DNA of 64,000 nt from contig CM077643.1 of assembly GCA_039707465.1 (NCBI GenBank), positions 39,766,605 to 39,830,604 of the forward strand. Direction: 5' to 3'. The position numbers and the translations under genes were made by a program. This DNA is from Rhabdophis nuchalis (Eukaryota; Chordata; Lepidosauria; Squamata; Natricidae). Shown here one piece after another: positions 22,076 to 32,294 of the stretch; the first letter of the stretch is position 1, and the number at the start of each line of letters is the position of its first letter. The notes beneath the pieces were generated by a model. The model had not been told where the DNA came from. It was given only the letters and a program-made list of their open reading frames with translations, and ran no database searches.

Positions 22076-22148
22076 TAGAGTAGAGTAGAGTAGAGTAGAG
22101 TAGAGTAGAGTAGAGTAGAGTAGAGTAGAGTAGAGTAGAGTAGAGTAG
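22076..22148 (-). repeat. (GAGTA)n pentamer tract
   Basis: About fourteen near-perfect AGAGT units placed directly at the 3' end of the minus-strand LINE at 22149. The arrangement suggests an expanded LINE tail. Confidence 0.95.
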
Positions 22149-22800
22149 AATTCTTTATTGGCCAAGTGTGATTGGACACACAAGGAATTTGTCTTTGGTG
22201 CATAGGCTCTCAGTGTACATAAAAAGACAAGATACATTTCTCAAGAATCATAAGGTACAACACTTAATGATAGTCATAGGGTACAAATAAGCAATCCGGA
22301 AACAATCAATATCAATATAAATCGTAAGGATACAAGCAACAAATTTAAAGTTCTGCAGTCATAAGTGAGAGAAGATGGGTGGTAGGAACAATGAGAAGAC
22401 TAATAGTGATAGTAATTCAGCCTTAGTGAATAGTTTGACAGTGGTGAGGGAATGTATTTGTTTAGCAGAGGGATGGCGCTTGGGGAAAAAAAACCTGTTC
22501 TTGTGTCTAGTTGTCTTGGGTTGCAGTGCTCTATAGTGTGGTTTTGAGGGTAGGAGTTGAAACAATTTATGTCCAGGATGCGAGGGGTCTGTAAATATTT
22601 TCACAGTCCTCTTTTTGACTCGTGCAGTACGCAGGTCTTCAGTGGAAAGCAGGTTGGCAGTAATTGTTTTTTCTACAGTTCTGATTATCCTCTGAAGTCT
22701 GTGTCTGTCTTGTTGGGTTGCAGAACCAAACAAGATAGTTGTAGAGGTGCAGATGACAGACTCAATAATTCCTCTCTAGAACTGTAAAGGTGGTGTCTGG
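22149..22800 (-). mobile_element. Rex1-like LINE 3' end
   Basis: Minus-strand frame 22359-22733 encodes the C-terminal end of a non-LTR RT: L-Q-R-I-I-R-T, then D-P-S-H-P-G-H-K-L-F-Q-L-L-P-S and T-T-R-H-K-N-R-F-F-F-P. This D-P-x-H-P-G-H...L-L-P-S-x-x-x-Y-R-x-L signature is known to me from Rex1/CR1-group elements. The 3' UTR starts on the plus strand with TTCTTTATTGGCCAAGTG. A frame shift disrupts the C terminus. The RT core is absent. Confidence 0.65.
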
Positions 22801-22934
22801 CCTTCATACCCATGAAGGCCTTGTTTAAGATTGCTATCCAATGAAAAGCATACAGGAGATAAAAAAGAGACAAGATTCAAGAAATATCCAAATGTTTCAA
22901 ATGTTGCTAGATAAAAGAGAAATGCAAGCTCATA

Positions 22935-23040
22935 TGTGCTGCCTGGTAACCAGGAGACTGTGAGTTCTAGTTCCACCTTAGACATGAAAGTAAATTGGTT
23001 TACTCTGGACCAGTTACTCTCTCACACAAAATTGTTGTTA
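22935..23040 (+). mobile_element. tRNA-derived SINE fragment
   Basis: Contains ACCAGGAGACTGTGAGTTCT and CCACCTTAGACATGAAAG, matching the minus-strand SINE at 32700-32930. Only the middle part is left. Confidence 0.5.
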
Positions 23041-23044
23041 TGGA

Positions 23045-23519
23045 AGAATAGAATAGAATAGAATAGAATAACAGAATTGGAAAGAACCTTGGAGGTCTTT
23101 TAGTCTAACCCCATTCTTAGGCAGAAAACCCTACACCTCTTCAGACAAATGGATATACAACATCTTTTAAAAAACTTCCAGTGTTGAAGCATTCACAACT
23201 TCTGGAGGCCAGTTGTTCCACTGATTAATTGTTCTCACTATCAGGAAATTTCTCCTTAATTCTAAATTGCTTCTCTCCTTGATTAGTTTCCACCCATTGC
23301 TTCTTGTTCTACACTCAGGTGCTTTGGACAATAGTTTGACTCCCTCTTCTTTGTGGCAGCCTCTGAGATATTGGAACACTGCTATCATGTCTCCCCTGGT
23401 CCTTCTTTTCATTAAACTAGACCTACCCAGTTCCTGCAGTCGTTCTTCATATGTTTTAGTCTCCAGTCCCCTAATCATCTTTGTTGCTCTTCTCTGCACT
23501 CTTTCTAGAGTCTCCACAT
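23045..23519 (-). mobile_element. CR1 LINE 3' end with GAATA tail
   Basis: A (GAATA)n tract (23045-23069) abuts the CR1 3' UTR. The 116-codon frame 23167-23517 encodes M-E-T-L-E-R-V-Q-R-R-A-T-K-M through W-P-P-E-V-V-N-A. 5'-truncated at the same C-terminal domain as other copies here. A second CR1 begins 40 bp away. Confidence 0.9.
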
Positions 23520-23555
23520 TCTCTCAAATAGTAGGAGGAAGACGTATTAGGTATA

Positions 23556-26500
23556 TTACAATACAATACAATACAATAGCAGAGTTGGAAGGGACCTTGG
23601 AGGTCTTCTAGTCCAACCCCCTGCGTGGGCAGGAACCTTATACCATTTCAGACAAATGGCTATCTAACATCTTTTTAAAGACTTCCAGGGTTGGGGCATT
23701 CACAACTTCTGGAGGCAAGCTGTTCCACTGATTAATTGTTCTAACTGTCAGGAAATTTCTCCTTAGTTCTAAGTTGCTTCTCTCCTTGATTAGTTTCCAC
23801 CCATTGCTTCTTGTCCTGTCCCCAGATGCCTTGGAGAATAGTTTGACTCCCTCTTCTTTGTGGCACCGTCTGAGATATCGCAACACTGCTATCATGTCTC
23901 CCCTGGTCCTTCTCTTCATCAAACTAGACATACCCAGCTCCTGCAACCGTTCTTCATATGTTTTAGTCTCCAGTCCCCTAATCATCTTGATTGCTCTTCT
24001 CTACACTCTTTCCAGAGTCTCCACGTCTTTTCTACATCGTGGCGACCAAAACTGTATGCAGTATTCCAAGTGTGGCCTTACCAAGGCACTATACAGTGGC
24101 ATTAACACTTCACGTGATCTAGATTCTATTCCTCTGTTTATGCAGCCTAGAACTGTGTTGGCTTTTCTGGCAGCTGCTGCACACTGCTGGCTCATATTTA
24201 AATGGTTGTCCACTAGGATTCCAAGATCCCTCTCACAGTTGCTACTATTGAGCAAGGTACCACCTATACTGTACCTGTGCATTTTGTTTTTCTTGCCTAA
24301 ATGTAGAACCTTACTTTTTTCACAATTGAATTTCATTTTATTAGATCGTGCCCAATGTTCAAGTTTGTCAAGATCCTTCTGTATCTTAAGCCTATCTTCT
24401 GTAGTGTTGGCTATTCCTGCCAGCTTGGTGTCGTCTGCAAATTTGATGAGTTCCCCATTTATCCCCTCATCCAAATCATTGATGAAGATGTTGAAGAGTA
24501 CTGGGCCTAAAACAGAGCCTTGCGGGACTCCACTGCATACTTCCTTCCATGTAGATGCAGTTCCATTGAGGACTACACGTTGAGTGCGGTTGGTCAGTCA
24601 GTTGCGAATCCATTTGGTGGTGATGCTGTCTAACCCACATTTTTCTACTTTATCTAATAGTAGGTTATGGTCTACTTTATCAAATGCTTTACTAAAGTCC
24701 AAATAAATTATATCAACAGCATTCCTCTGGTCCACTAATTGTGTCACTTTGTCAAATAATGCAATTAGATTAGTCTGGCATGATCTGTTTTTGACAAACC
24801 CATGTTGGCTTTTGGCTATTACTTTGTTTGCTTCTAGGTATTCACTTATTTGTTGCTTAATTATTTTTTCCAGAATCTTTCCTGGTATTGAGGTCAGACT
24901 GATGGGTCTATAGTTTCCTGGATCTATTTTTTTTCCTTTTTTGAACATGGGAACCACATCAGTTCTTCTCCAGTCTTCTGGCAGTTCCCCGGTGCTCCAG
25001 GATCTCTGAAAGATATAGTTCAGTGGTTCTGAGATCTTGTCTGCCAGTTCCTTCAGAACCCTGAAGGGTGTAATCCATCCGGTCCTGGTGATTTGAACTC
25101 GTCCAGGGCAGACAGATGCTCACTTACCATTTTCTTCCCTATTTCAACTTGTGTTCCTAATCTGATTTTTGTGGTGCTGTTTTTGATTGGTTGGACTGTT
25201 TTATCCCTTTGTGTAAAGACAGATGCAAAAAATGAGTTAAATAGTTCTGCTTTCTCCCTGTTGCTTATCATCTTCTTGCCATTTTCTACCAGCAGTGGAC
25301 CAATTGTTTCCTTAACTTTTTTCTTGTTTTTAACATGTTGGAAGAAGCTTTTTTTGTTATTTTTTACTTTTTTGGCAAGCCTTTCTTCATTGCGAGTCCT
25401 CATTTCATCTTTACAGGCTCGGGCTATTTGCTGATATTTTGCCTTAGTTATGTCCCCATCTTTCCACTTTTTATATTTATCCTTTTTGTCTTTCAATATG
25501 TCAGAGAGTTCTTTATGCAGCCATGCTGGTTTCTTTTGGGAACTGTTATTTTTCTTCTTCATTGGTATTGCGCTGGACTGGGCTTTTATAATCTCATTTT
25601 TCAAAATTTCCCAAGCTTCTTGAGTTGTTTTCCCCTTGAGGATTCTCATCCATGGAAACCTTCCCAAGCTCTCTCTAAGTTTATTGAAATTAGCTCTCTT
25701 AAAGTCTAAGACTCTAGTTTGACTTTGTTCTACTACTTTTGTTTGCATAATGTTGAATTCCAGTATTTCATGATCGCTTGCCCCCAAAGTTCCTGTAGCT
25801 TCTACACCTTCTATCATTTCCTCTCTGTTAGTGAGAATTAAGTCCAATATGGCTGATCCTCTTGTTCCCTTCTCTACCTTTTGGGAAACAAAGTTGTCTG
25901 CTAGGTTTGTTAGGAACCTGTTGGATCTTCCACTTGGTGCAGAGTTTGTTTCCCAATTGATGTCAGGGTAGTTAAAATCTCCCAGGGTAGTTAAACTCTC
26001 CCATTGTAGTGTGCTTCCTACATGCCTTAGTTAGCTGGTTCGCAAAAAGTTCATCCACTTCCTCTGCTTGGTTGGGTGGCCTGTAGTATAGACCTATGGC
26101 AATGTCATTCTCCCACCCAACCTTTAATATTGACCCATATACATTCAAGATAGTTCTCATCATTGTTGTGCTCTATTTCTGTAGAGATGTAATTATTTCT
26201 TATATATAGTGCAACTCCACCTCCTCTTTTATTTGATCTATTTCTTTTAAATAATTTAAATCCTTCTAGCTGTATGTTCCATTTGTGGGTTTCATCCCAC
26301 CAAGTTTCTGTAATGGCAACAATATCATATCTGCCCTCATTTACTTGAATTTCTAATTCACCCTGTTTATTCCTCATACTCTGTGCATTGGTGTATAGAC
26401 ATTTGAGTCCATTTTGATTGGCCCTGTGTTTACTGTCTACGTAACCTGTGTTATGCCTGACTATGGTTCTCTTTGCCCCTATTTCTTTGCCACTTGTATG

Positions 26501-26690
26501 GTTCATGCACATGGTATGCACTCACTGTTAATTGTTTGGTTTTGCTTGACAGCAGTGGTGATAATATTACCCGCACAAACATCTATGTTACATGCACTGA
26601 TAACCCTATGAATTTTAGTTTGCTGGGGACAGAAATGTTCTTTATCTATTGATTCTCTGTCCCCTATTCTCTGTCTCCTATTCATCTTCC
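23556..26690 (-). pseudogene. CR1 LINE ORF2, near full length, several lesions
   Basis: The largest CR1 copy in the window, tail (ACAAT)n at 23556-23577. From the minus-strand 5' side it holds an endonuclease-like domain (L-Y-T-N-A-Q-S-M-R-N-K; I-T-E-T-W-W; G-A-S-D-H-E), a linker rich in Lys, and an RT with [38 protein letters not shown] and the catalytic F-A-D-D. It ends with the CR1 C-terminal region. Lesions: frameshifts near 26160 and 25050, a stop at about 24597 (after K-W-I-R-N) and a shift near 24000. The usual G-D-F-N endonuclease motif is altered (G-E-F-N). ORF1 was not identified. Not coding today. Confidence 0.88.
25971..26003. repeat. Short tandem duplication inside CR1
   Basis: The word CAGGGTAGTTAAA followed by CTCCC occurs twice in succession, disrupting the endonuclease frame next to the altered G-D-F-N motif. 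Confidence 0.7.
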
Positions 26691-27374
26691 TGACTTAAAT
26701 AACAAAGGGCAGGATAAAAATCTAATACGGTTAAAAAAGAATTTGAGTCATGTTTAAGTATTAATTGTGAAAATAGGGCTAAGTATCTGGATGTCTATGA
26801 TTTATTGCCATATCCTCCCATCAGAACCGAGACACATAAGGGAAGCAGGGTTCTATTCATAATTTAAAGAGAAAGAGGAAATTGTTCAAACTTCTCATAG
26901 AATTTCTGAATTTAACATGAGCACATTGTGGGCTGAGCTGAACCTCCACTCCACTGCAGGATTCCAAAATTGTCATTTCCCTATCCACTAAAGGGAAGAT
27001 CACTACATTTCTGGTTCTGTTCTCAAACTGCTTTGACTTGTTAAGAAGAACATTGCATTGTAATCTTCCGCCCTATAATTTGAATTGATTATTTCACATC
27101 TTGCACTCTGGAATGAAAGACTTGACTTCCTTCTGTGTAAAAAGCCTTCCTGGTATTTAAAAACTGCTATTATGGCTAATTCTGTTACAGATTTGAACTC
27201 TGGGATCTTACGTGGTAATGAAATACTCAAGGAAACGCACTGCACACAGAAAACCTCTGTAGCCTACAAAAGTTTTGTTAATTACAGTTTCTTCCCTTTA
27301 TATTCACTTGCTCCATCACATCCTGGCATGGTAAAGCACTATTTTTTTAACCTGTCAGTTTCTCCGAGTCCTTA
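26691..27374. other. Unique DNA, no gene seen
   Basis: A 96-codon plus frame (27085-27375) has no recognisable domain. No repeat ends were found. Confidence 0.4.
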
Positions 27375-27725
27375 AAATGTGGTGACTAGCAGTTGACACA
27401 GTACTTAACACTGATGTTTGATCACTGCAAAGCATCATCATTATTTTGTTTTCCGTGATTGGGAATTATACTGGCATTCATTCAGACCAAAACTGCATTT
27501 GGTCTTTTTGAAGTGGCATCATACTGCCAATTCAGTGGTAGGATTCAGCCAATTCGCACCTATTCAGGAGAACCAGTTGTTAACTTTCTAAGCAGTTCGT
27601 AGAACCGGTTGTTGGAAGAAATCTTATTTTGTTTGTTCCCACTTTACAGGGCTAATCCTGTAAGGAAGGCAGGAAGGGAACATTCTGGTGTTGTTTCTAG
27701 CCTAATTGTTACTGCCCTGCTTACA

Positions 27726-27860
27726 TTTCATTTTCATTTTTTCATTTTATTACATTTATATCCCGCCCTTCTCCACAGAGGACCCAGGGCGGCGCACAGG
27801 AAAATTAAAAAACATACACAATAGAAGATAGACAAATAATTTAAAATATATATTAAATAA
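27726..27860 (-). mobile_element. L2 LINE 3' UTR insertion
   Basis: Only the terminal ~135 bp of an L2 (complement CATTTATATCCCGCCCTTCT). The duplication TACA lies at both sides (27722-27725 and 27861-27864). The second MITE half at 28597-28620 shows the uninterrupted site. Confidence 0.85.
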
Positions 27861-28041
27861 TACAGAAACTGCCTCTCTGGTTAACCCTTATTTCATTGTT
27901 ACAGCTAAGGTGAAGCGCCCATCGATGTGAGTGACGTTGAGTTGGCCATGACCACATGGTCACATGACCACCAAGCCACTCCTATCCAGCTGATCATTAG
28001 GGCAGAGAACCGGTTGTTGATTTATTTGAATCCCACTACTG

Positions 28042-28348
28042 CTCCACCCCCAGGCTTTGCATGTCCTTCTCCCACAAGGAGCAGAATGGGGGGGGGGGAA
28101 TAGGAGTGAGGTTAAATATATAAGCTAAAGACAATATCTATTATGATAATATGGCCAGCACTAATAAATAAACACATTTATTTCCTTGAGAAAGGAACTG
28201 AAACATCGAAAGAAAAATGAAATGTATGAAGTCAGAACAAAGAGTGAAAATTAAAACTTTTTCTGAGCACCAGCACAAATACTATGAGCTATGGAGACAG
28301 GATGGATCATATCATTGGAAGCCTGACATTTGCATACAAAGAATTACC
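28042..28348. other. Cargo DNA in the composite element
   Basis: No open frame. GAGAAAGGAACTGAAACATCG near 28190 resembles 3' sequences of some Penelope-like elements. A poly-G tract lies at 28090. Confidence 0.35.
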
Positions 28349-28591
28349 ATATTTTTCGGACTATAAGACACACCAGAGTATAAGACGCGCCAAGATTTTG
28401 AAGAGGTAAAGTTTAAAAAAAGTTTTTGCCCTCCCTGACTCCCAGGAGCATTTTGTAAGTCCCCCCAACCCTCTGCACACCCTGTTTTTCATGAAAGTTG
28501 GCCTGTTTGTGCAAAAAACAGGGCATACAGAGAGTTTAGAAGGCCTGCAGAGTGTTCCTGGGGGTTTGGGAGGGCAAAAACACCCCTATTT
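28349..28591 (+). mobile_element. 'ACTATAAGAC' repeat fragment
   Basis: Begins CCATATTTTTCGGACTATAA with a second AGTATAAGACGCGCC copy 20 bp later. I recognise this as a common dispersed repeat of reptile genomes but cannot assign its class. Confidence 0.45.
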
Positions 28592-29745
28592 TTGTTACTG
28601 CCCTGCTTACAGAAACTGCCTCTCCGGTTAAACCCTTATTACATTGTAACAGTTAAGGTGAAGCCAGCATTGACCTGAGTGACATTGAATTGGCCATGCC
28701 CACACAATCACATGACCACCAACCCTGCCTACTCAGCTGGTCATTAGGGCAGAGAACCAGTTGTTAAATTATTTGAATCCCACCACTGTGCCAATTCATA
28801 TCCAGTGTGTAGTCAACTATGGTTCCAAGATTTTCTAAGTATTATTACCAAATCAGTTATCCTCCATCCTGCACCTGTAAATTACCTTCCCGTCTCTTTA
28901 GTGAGTACAAATGCTCTTGTTTCAATCCCATTTCCCCCCCCCTAAATTTCTCTGAGCTATCAATATTAAGCTGAATGGTCTACCTTTCTACCTTCTAAGA
29001 TGTCAGCTATTTTATCCATTTTTGCAGATCTGATAAACATTTCCTTCACCTCTTCCATCCAGGCCATTAAGAAAAGCATTGAACAGTAGAAGACCCAAGA
29101 CTGAACCATGACATACTACTTGATAGCACTTCCAGTTTGATGAACTACCATCATTGATCCCTCTTTGAGTAGTTTTCAACCCAGCTATGTATCTACTTAA
29201 TTATCATGCCATCCGGTCTACACTTAACCAATTTGCTAATTTAGAATGTCAGAATGTCACAGTGTACTTTGTCAAACGCTTTGCTGAAATGAAGATATAT
29301 TACTTCTACATCATTTTCACAACCTACTGAGCTAGTTATCCAATAAAAAAAAATAAGATAAATTTAGATAAATTTAGACTGGAAAAATTGACTTCTGGTG
29401 CTTACCACATTGTTTCAAAAATTCCTATCAATAGATCTCTTTAGGGTTTAATTCTAAAATCTTCCCAGAATGATGTCAAATGGAGCATACTACAGGTTTC
29501 CAGATTGAAAGTTTTGCTCCATTTTTGAAGATAAGATTAACATCAAGTTTTGTAAGATGATTCTCATTTAAAGAATTAGGTGTTTCATTATCTTTAAGTA
29601 TATCAAGTTGTCTTCCATCCAATCTCTTCATCACGTTTTTCATAGTTGCCTAGTAATATGTATGTTCACTTGTTAGAAAGAAAGTCACAATAGGAGTTGA
29701 GTTCTTTATCCCCCTGTCACTTATTAGTTTGTTTGGGTTTTTTTT

Positions 29746-29940
29746 TTTTTTGGGGGGGGGGTTGGCCATCTTCACTGAGCATGTGATATAATTAGAATAT
29801 AACAAAACAGAAGTAAAATCATGTGCATAAGCATATTATAAGATTCTAAACATCCTAATGGTTTCACTTACATATTTCATTGTTTAATGACCAGGTTGCT
29901 GGTTCCAACAGTGGTCACTAAACAAAGACTACATGTACTA
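29746..29940. other. Unique DNA with T and G tracts
   Basis: A poly-T then poly-G run at 29738-29761, then unique sequence. Confidence 0.4.
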
Positions 29941-30490
29941 CTACTACTATTATTATTTACTTTATTCATTAAACACGAAACTCAGCCAACTGAACATTTG
30001 AAAATGCATTACAAATACCAGTGACTGGTGTTAATGGTTGATACGGTTTGCTGCCAGTGTCCTAGGTATCAACCAAGTACCTTCTTAAAATACAAGATTT
30101 TCCGAGTAGTGCAGTTTTTTGCAGTTCTGCTGATGTTATTGCAGGAAGCTGCAATTTGTTGATGCATTTTGTAAAATTCTTGGACATGATGCCAAGTACC
30201 CCAATGACAATGGGTATCACTGTTACATGCTTCATCCATAGCCATGTAGTTTCGATAGACAGGTCACAATATTTCATTATTTTTTCTAGTCCTTTTTCTT
30301 CAACTCTGGTGTCTCCTGATACAACGATATCAATAAATCATAAACTTCAGTTTTCAACAACCATGATATCTGACATGCTGTGTTCCAAATAACGATCCAT
30401 CTGTATTTGAAAGTCCCACAAGATCTTCACCTTCTCATTTTTGACAACTTTTTTCACTTTATGTTCCCATGAGTTTTGGGATACTTTGTC
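29941..30490 (-). mobile_element. R4/Dong-like LINE 3' end (class uncertain)
   Basis: Minus-strand frame 30062-30277 encodes V-I-P-I-V-I-G-V-L-G, then L-Q-K-T-A-L-L-G and I-L-R-R-Y-L. This P-I-V-I-G-x-L-G...L-Q-K-x-A-L-L-G-x-x-x-I-L-R signature is a C-terminal hallmark of a group of non-LTR retrotransposons. The 3' end is AT-rich with ATT units. The RT domain is not visible here. Confidence 0.5.

Positions 30491-30550
<60 letters not shown>
30491..30550. repeat. (ATT)n tract 1
   Basis: About twenty units, sitting between two copies of the same LINE 3' end. Confidence 0.95.
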
Positions 30551-30551
<1 letters not shown>

Positions 30552-30765
30552 CATACTTTATTCGTTAAACATGAAACTTAGCCAACTGAACATTCAAAAA
30601 TGTATCACAAATACCATTAACTGGTGCTACGGTTGATACGGGTTGCTGCCAGCATTCTAGATATCAACCAAGTACCTTCTTAAAATATATGATGTTCCTA
30701 ATAGCACAGTTTTTTGCAGTTCTGCTGGTGTTATTGCAGGAAGCTGCAATTTGTCGTATTTTGTC
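30551..30765 (-). mobile_element. Second copy of the same LINE 3' end
   Basis: Repeats the first ~190 bp of 29941-30490: CTTTATTCGTTAAACATGAA, GCCAACTGAACATT, GATATCAACCAAGTACCTTC and GTTATTGCAGGAAGCTGCAA. It ends at TTTTGTC before another (ATT)n tract. Confidence 0.7.

Positions 30766-30825
<60 letters not shown>
30766..30825. repeat. (ATT)n tract 2
   Basis: About nineteen units. The poly-Ile frame across it is an artefact. Confidence 0.95.
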
Positions 30826-30929
30826 GTGGTTAATATTTGGTGAGATTCACAGCCTTAGGGGCTGGTTGGTAGCTCATCAGCTTGAGTCCTAACCAAGGAC
30901 CTAGGAACTGTTATGGTTGTTGTTGTTGT

Positions 30930-30968
30930 TGCTATTATTTACTTTATTCATTAAACATGAAACTCAGC
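30930..30968 (-). mobile_element. Third short copy of the LINE 3' end
   Basis: Only TTTACTTTATTCATTAAACA plus the GAAACTCAGCC word remain before the next LINE begins. Confidence 0.55.
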
Positions 30969-31799
30969 CATGAATAAAGTAACATCCTGGATAATGGGAT
31001 GCAAGCTTCCTATAATTTTGTCAGCTCTCCTTACCACACTCTGGACGGACCTTCTATCGGAGGCATTGCTAACACCAAACCAAACAGTGATGCAGTTGGT
31101 TAAAACGCTCTCAATTGTGACCCTGTAAAAAGTGGCCAGGACAGAAGGAGAGAGATCTGCTCTCCTCATATGAAACAAGAAATGAAAACTCTGGTATGCA
31201 TGAAGAGACCAAGTCAGATTGTTAGTTATCTCCATCTCTAGATATTTAATGCCACTTACCATCTCCACAGCTGCAGCCTTGATGCAAAATGGAGTAAGAC
31301 TATGTCGGCTCTTTCTAAAATCAACAATGATCCCCTTTGTTTTGGTTTTTTAAAATAATTTCTACTCAACATTTTAAAAACATTAAAATCACAGTTACAC
31401 CTTTACAGCTTTATGTTATCTGTGGTTCCGCCCCCCCCCCCGCCTCCAATTTTGAATTTTCCATTCTAAGGCCCATTGTTTTATACATATACCTCCTTAT
31501 TTCATAATTACTCATTTATATAATATATACATTTACACCTCTGTTACTCTAAATATATACCACTTCCTTTTGTTATATTTTCTATATATTCATTATGCAT
31601 TAATTTTACATCTTTCTTCTAGACAATTATACATGTTCCATATCTTATAATACTCTGCTTCCTCTCTATCCCTTAGTTCCATCGTTAATTTATCCATTTC
31701 CACGCATTCTAGCACCTTTTTTTATGATCACTGCATTTGAGGGGAGGTTTTTTTTGTTTCCAGTTTGGGACAAATATAATTCTGGCTGCAATAATTATG

Positions 31800-32294
31800 T
31801 GTTGTGGCCCAGGCGGCTCTGGATGAACTGCTGATGGACTCCTCTAGTGAGGAGTCTTATGAGTCTGCTCTGGAGGAGGAGGGCGACCTTGAAAGAGCAG
31901 AGAGCCCGGCTGGTCATCAGGAGGCACCTGGGTCTTGGAGTAGTGGGGAGGATCAAGGCCAGTTTGTCCCTGATGCTAGATTGAGAAGGGCTGAAAAAAG
32001 GAGGCTTCAATTGCATCAGAAGTGAACTCGAAGGATTTGAAGTAGTCCCAGCTGCCTAATGACTGGCCCCTCCCAAGAGGGTTTAAAAGGAAGTCTTTGC
32101 TAAGAAAGTCCTTGCAGAGAACAACGTGGGATTTCTAGGTTCGTGTTTATTCGTGTTGATTTTCAGGTTCGTGTTTAGTCGAGTTAGGAAGCTTCGTATC
32201 TGTTCAGAGTCATTCAGGCAAGCAGCCAAGAGAGTCAGTGGCAAGCAGCCAGTCTTGTGTTAGTCGGAGAAAAGGGGGGGGGGGGTTCAGAACA
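31800..32294 (+). mobile_element. Solo LTR (gypsy or ERV type)
   Basis: Begins TGTTGTGG and ends GTTCAGAACA: TGTT...AACA inverted ends, flanked by a perfect 5-bp duplication TTATG (31795-31799 and 32295-32299). A TATA-like TTTAAAAGG at 32082-32090 gives plus orientation. The first 225 bp stay open and encode an acidic then basic segment (see the next entry). No internal region remains, so this arose by LTR-LTR recombination. Family not determined. Confidence 0.8.
31804..32025 (+). other. Coding-like module in LTR U3
   Basis: An open frame with D-S-S-S-E-E-S, E-E-E-G-D-L-E, then D-A-R-L-R-R-A-E-K-R-R and a stop before the TATA-like box. The only ATG is at 31834. In an intact element it could be the 3' end of an internal ORF extending into the 3' LTR, or chance. 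A comparable acidic/basic arrangement is at 7535-7449 (minus). Confidence 0.35.

Larger units (their letters stand above)
27533..28788. mobile_element. Composite hAT MITE with captured DNA
   Basis: Outer ends CAGTGGTAGGATTCAGCC and GAATCCCACCACTG are inverted repeats, and the whole 1.26 kb is flanked by a perfect 8-bp duplication TGCCAATT (27525-27532 and 28789-28796). Inside are one complete MITE (27533-28041), about 550 bp of other DNA, and the right half of a second MITE (28592-28788). The outer ends appear to have been used together. Confidence 0.7.
27375..29745 (-). pseudogene. Ancient CR1 LINE, heavily decayed
   Basis: The complement shows the CR1 RT order: a region near 27375-27500 corresponding to the post-FADD part, 28990-29340 corresponding to the R-P-I-S/F-S-K-A-F-D and P-Q-G segments (words such as AAGCATTGAACAGTAG and TTTGTCAAACGCTTTGCTGA), and 29640-29740 in the linker. 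All frames are broken. It is much older than the other CR1 copies and is split by the composite MITE 27533-28788. Confidence 0.6.

Noticed and set aside
22076..22148. Regular short repeats as a CRISPR array
   Set aside because: A continuous pentamer with no spacers, in a eukaryotic genome.
23774..24583. 269-codon plus-strand frame
   Set aside because: It is antisense to the CR1 RT C-terminal coding region, and similar antisense frames occur at other CR1 copies (14815, 23267, 50520).
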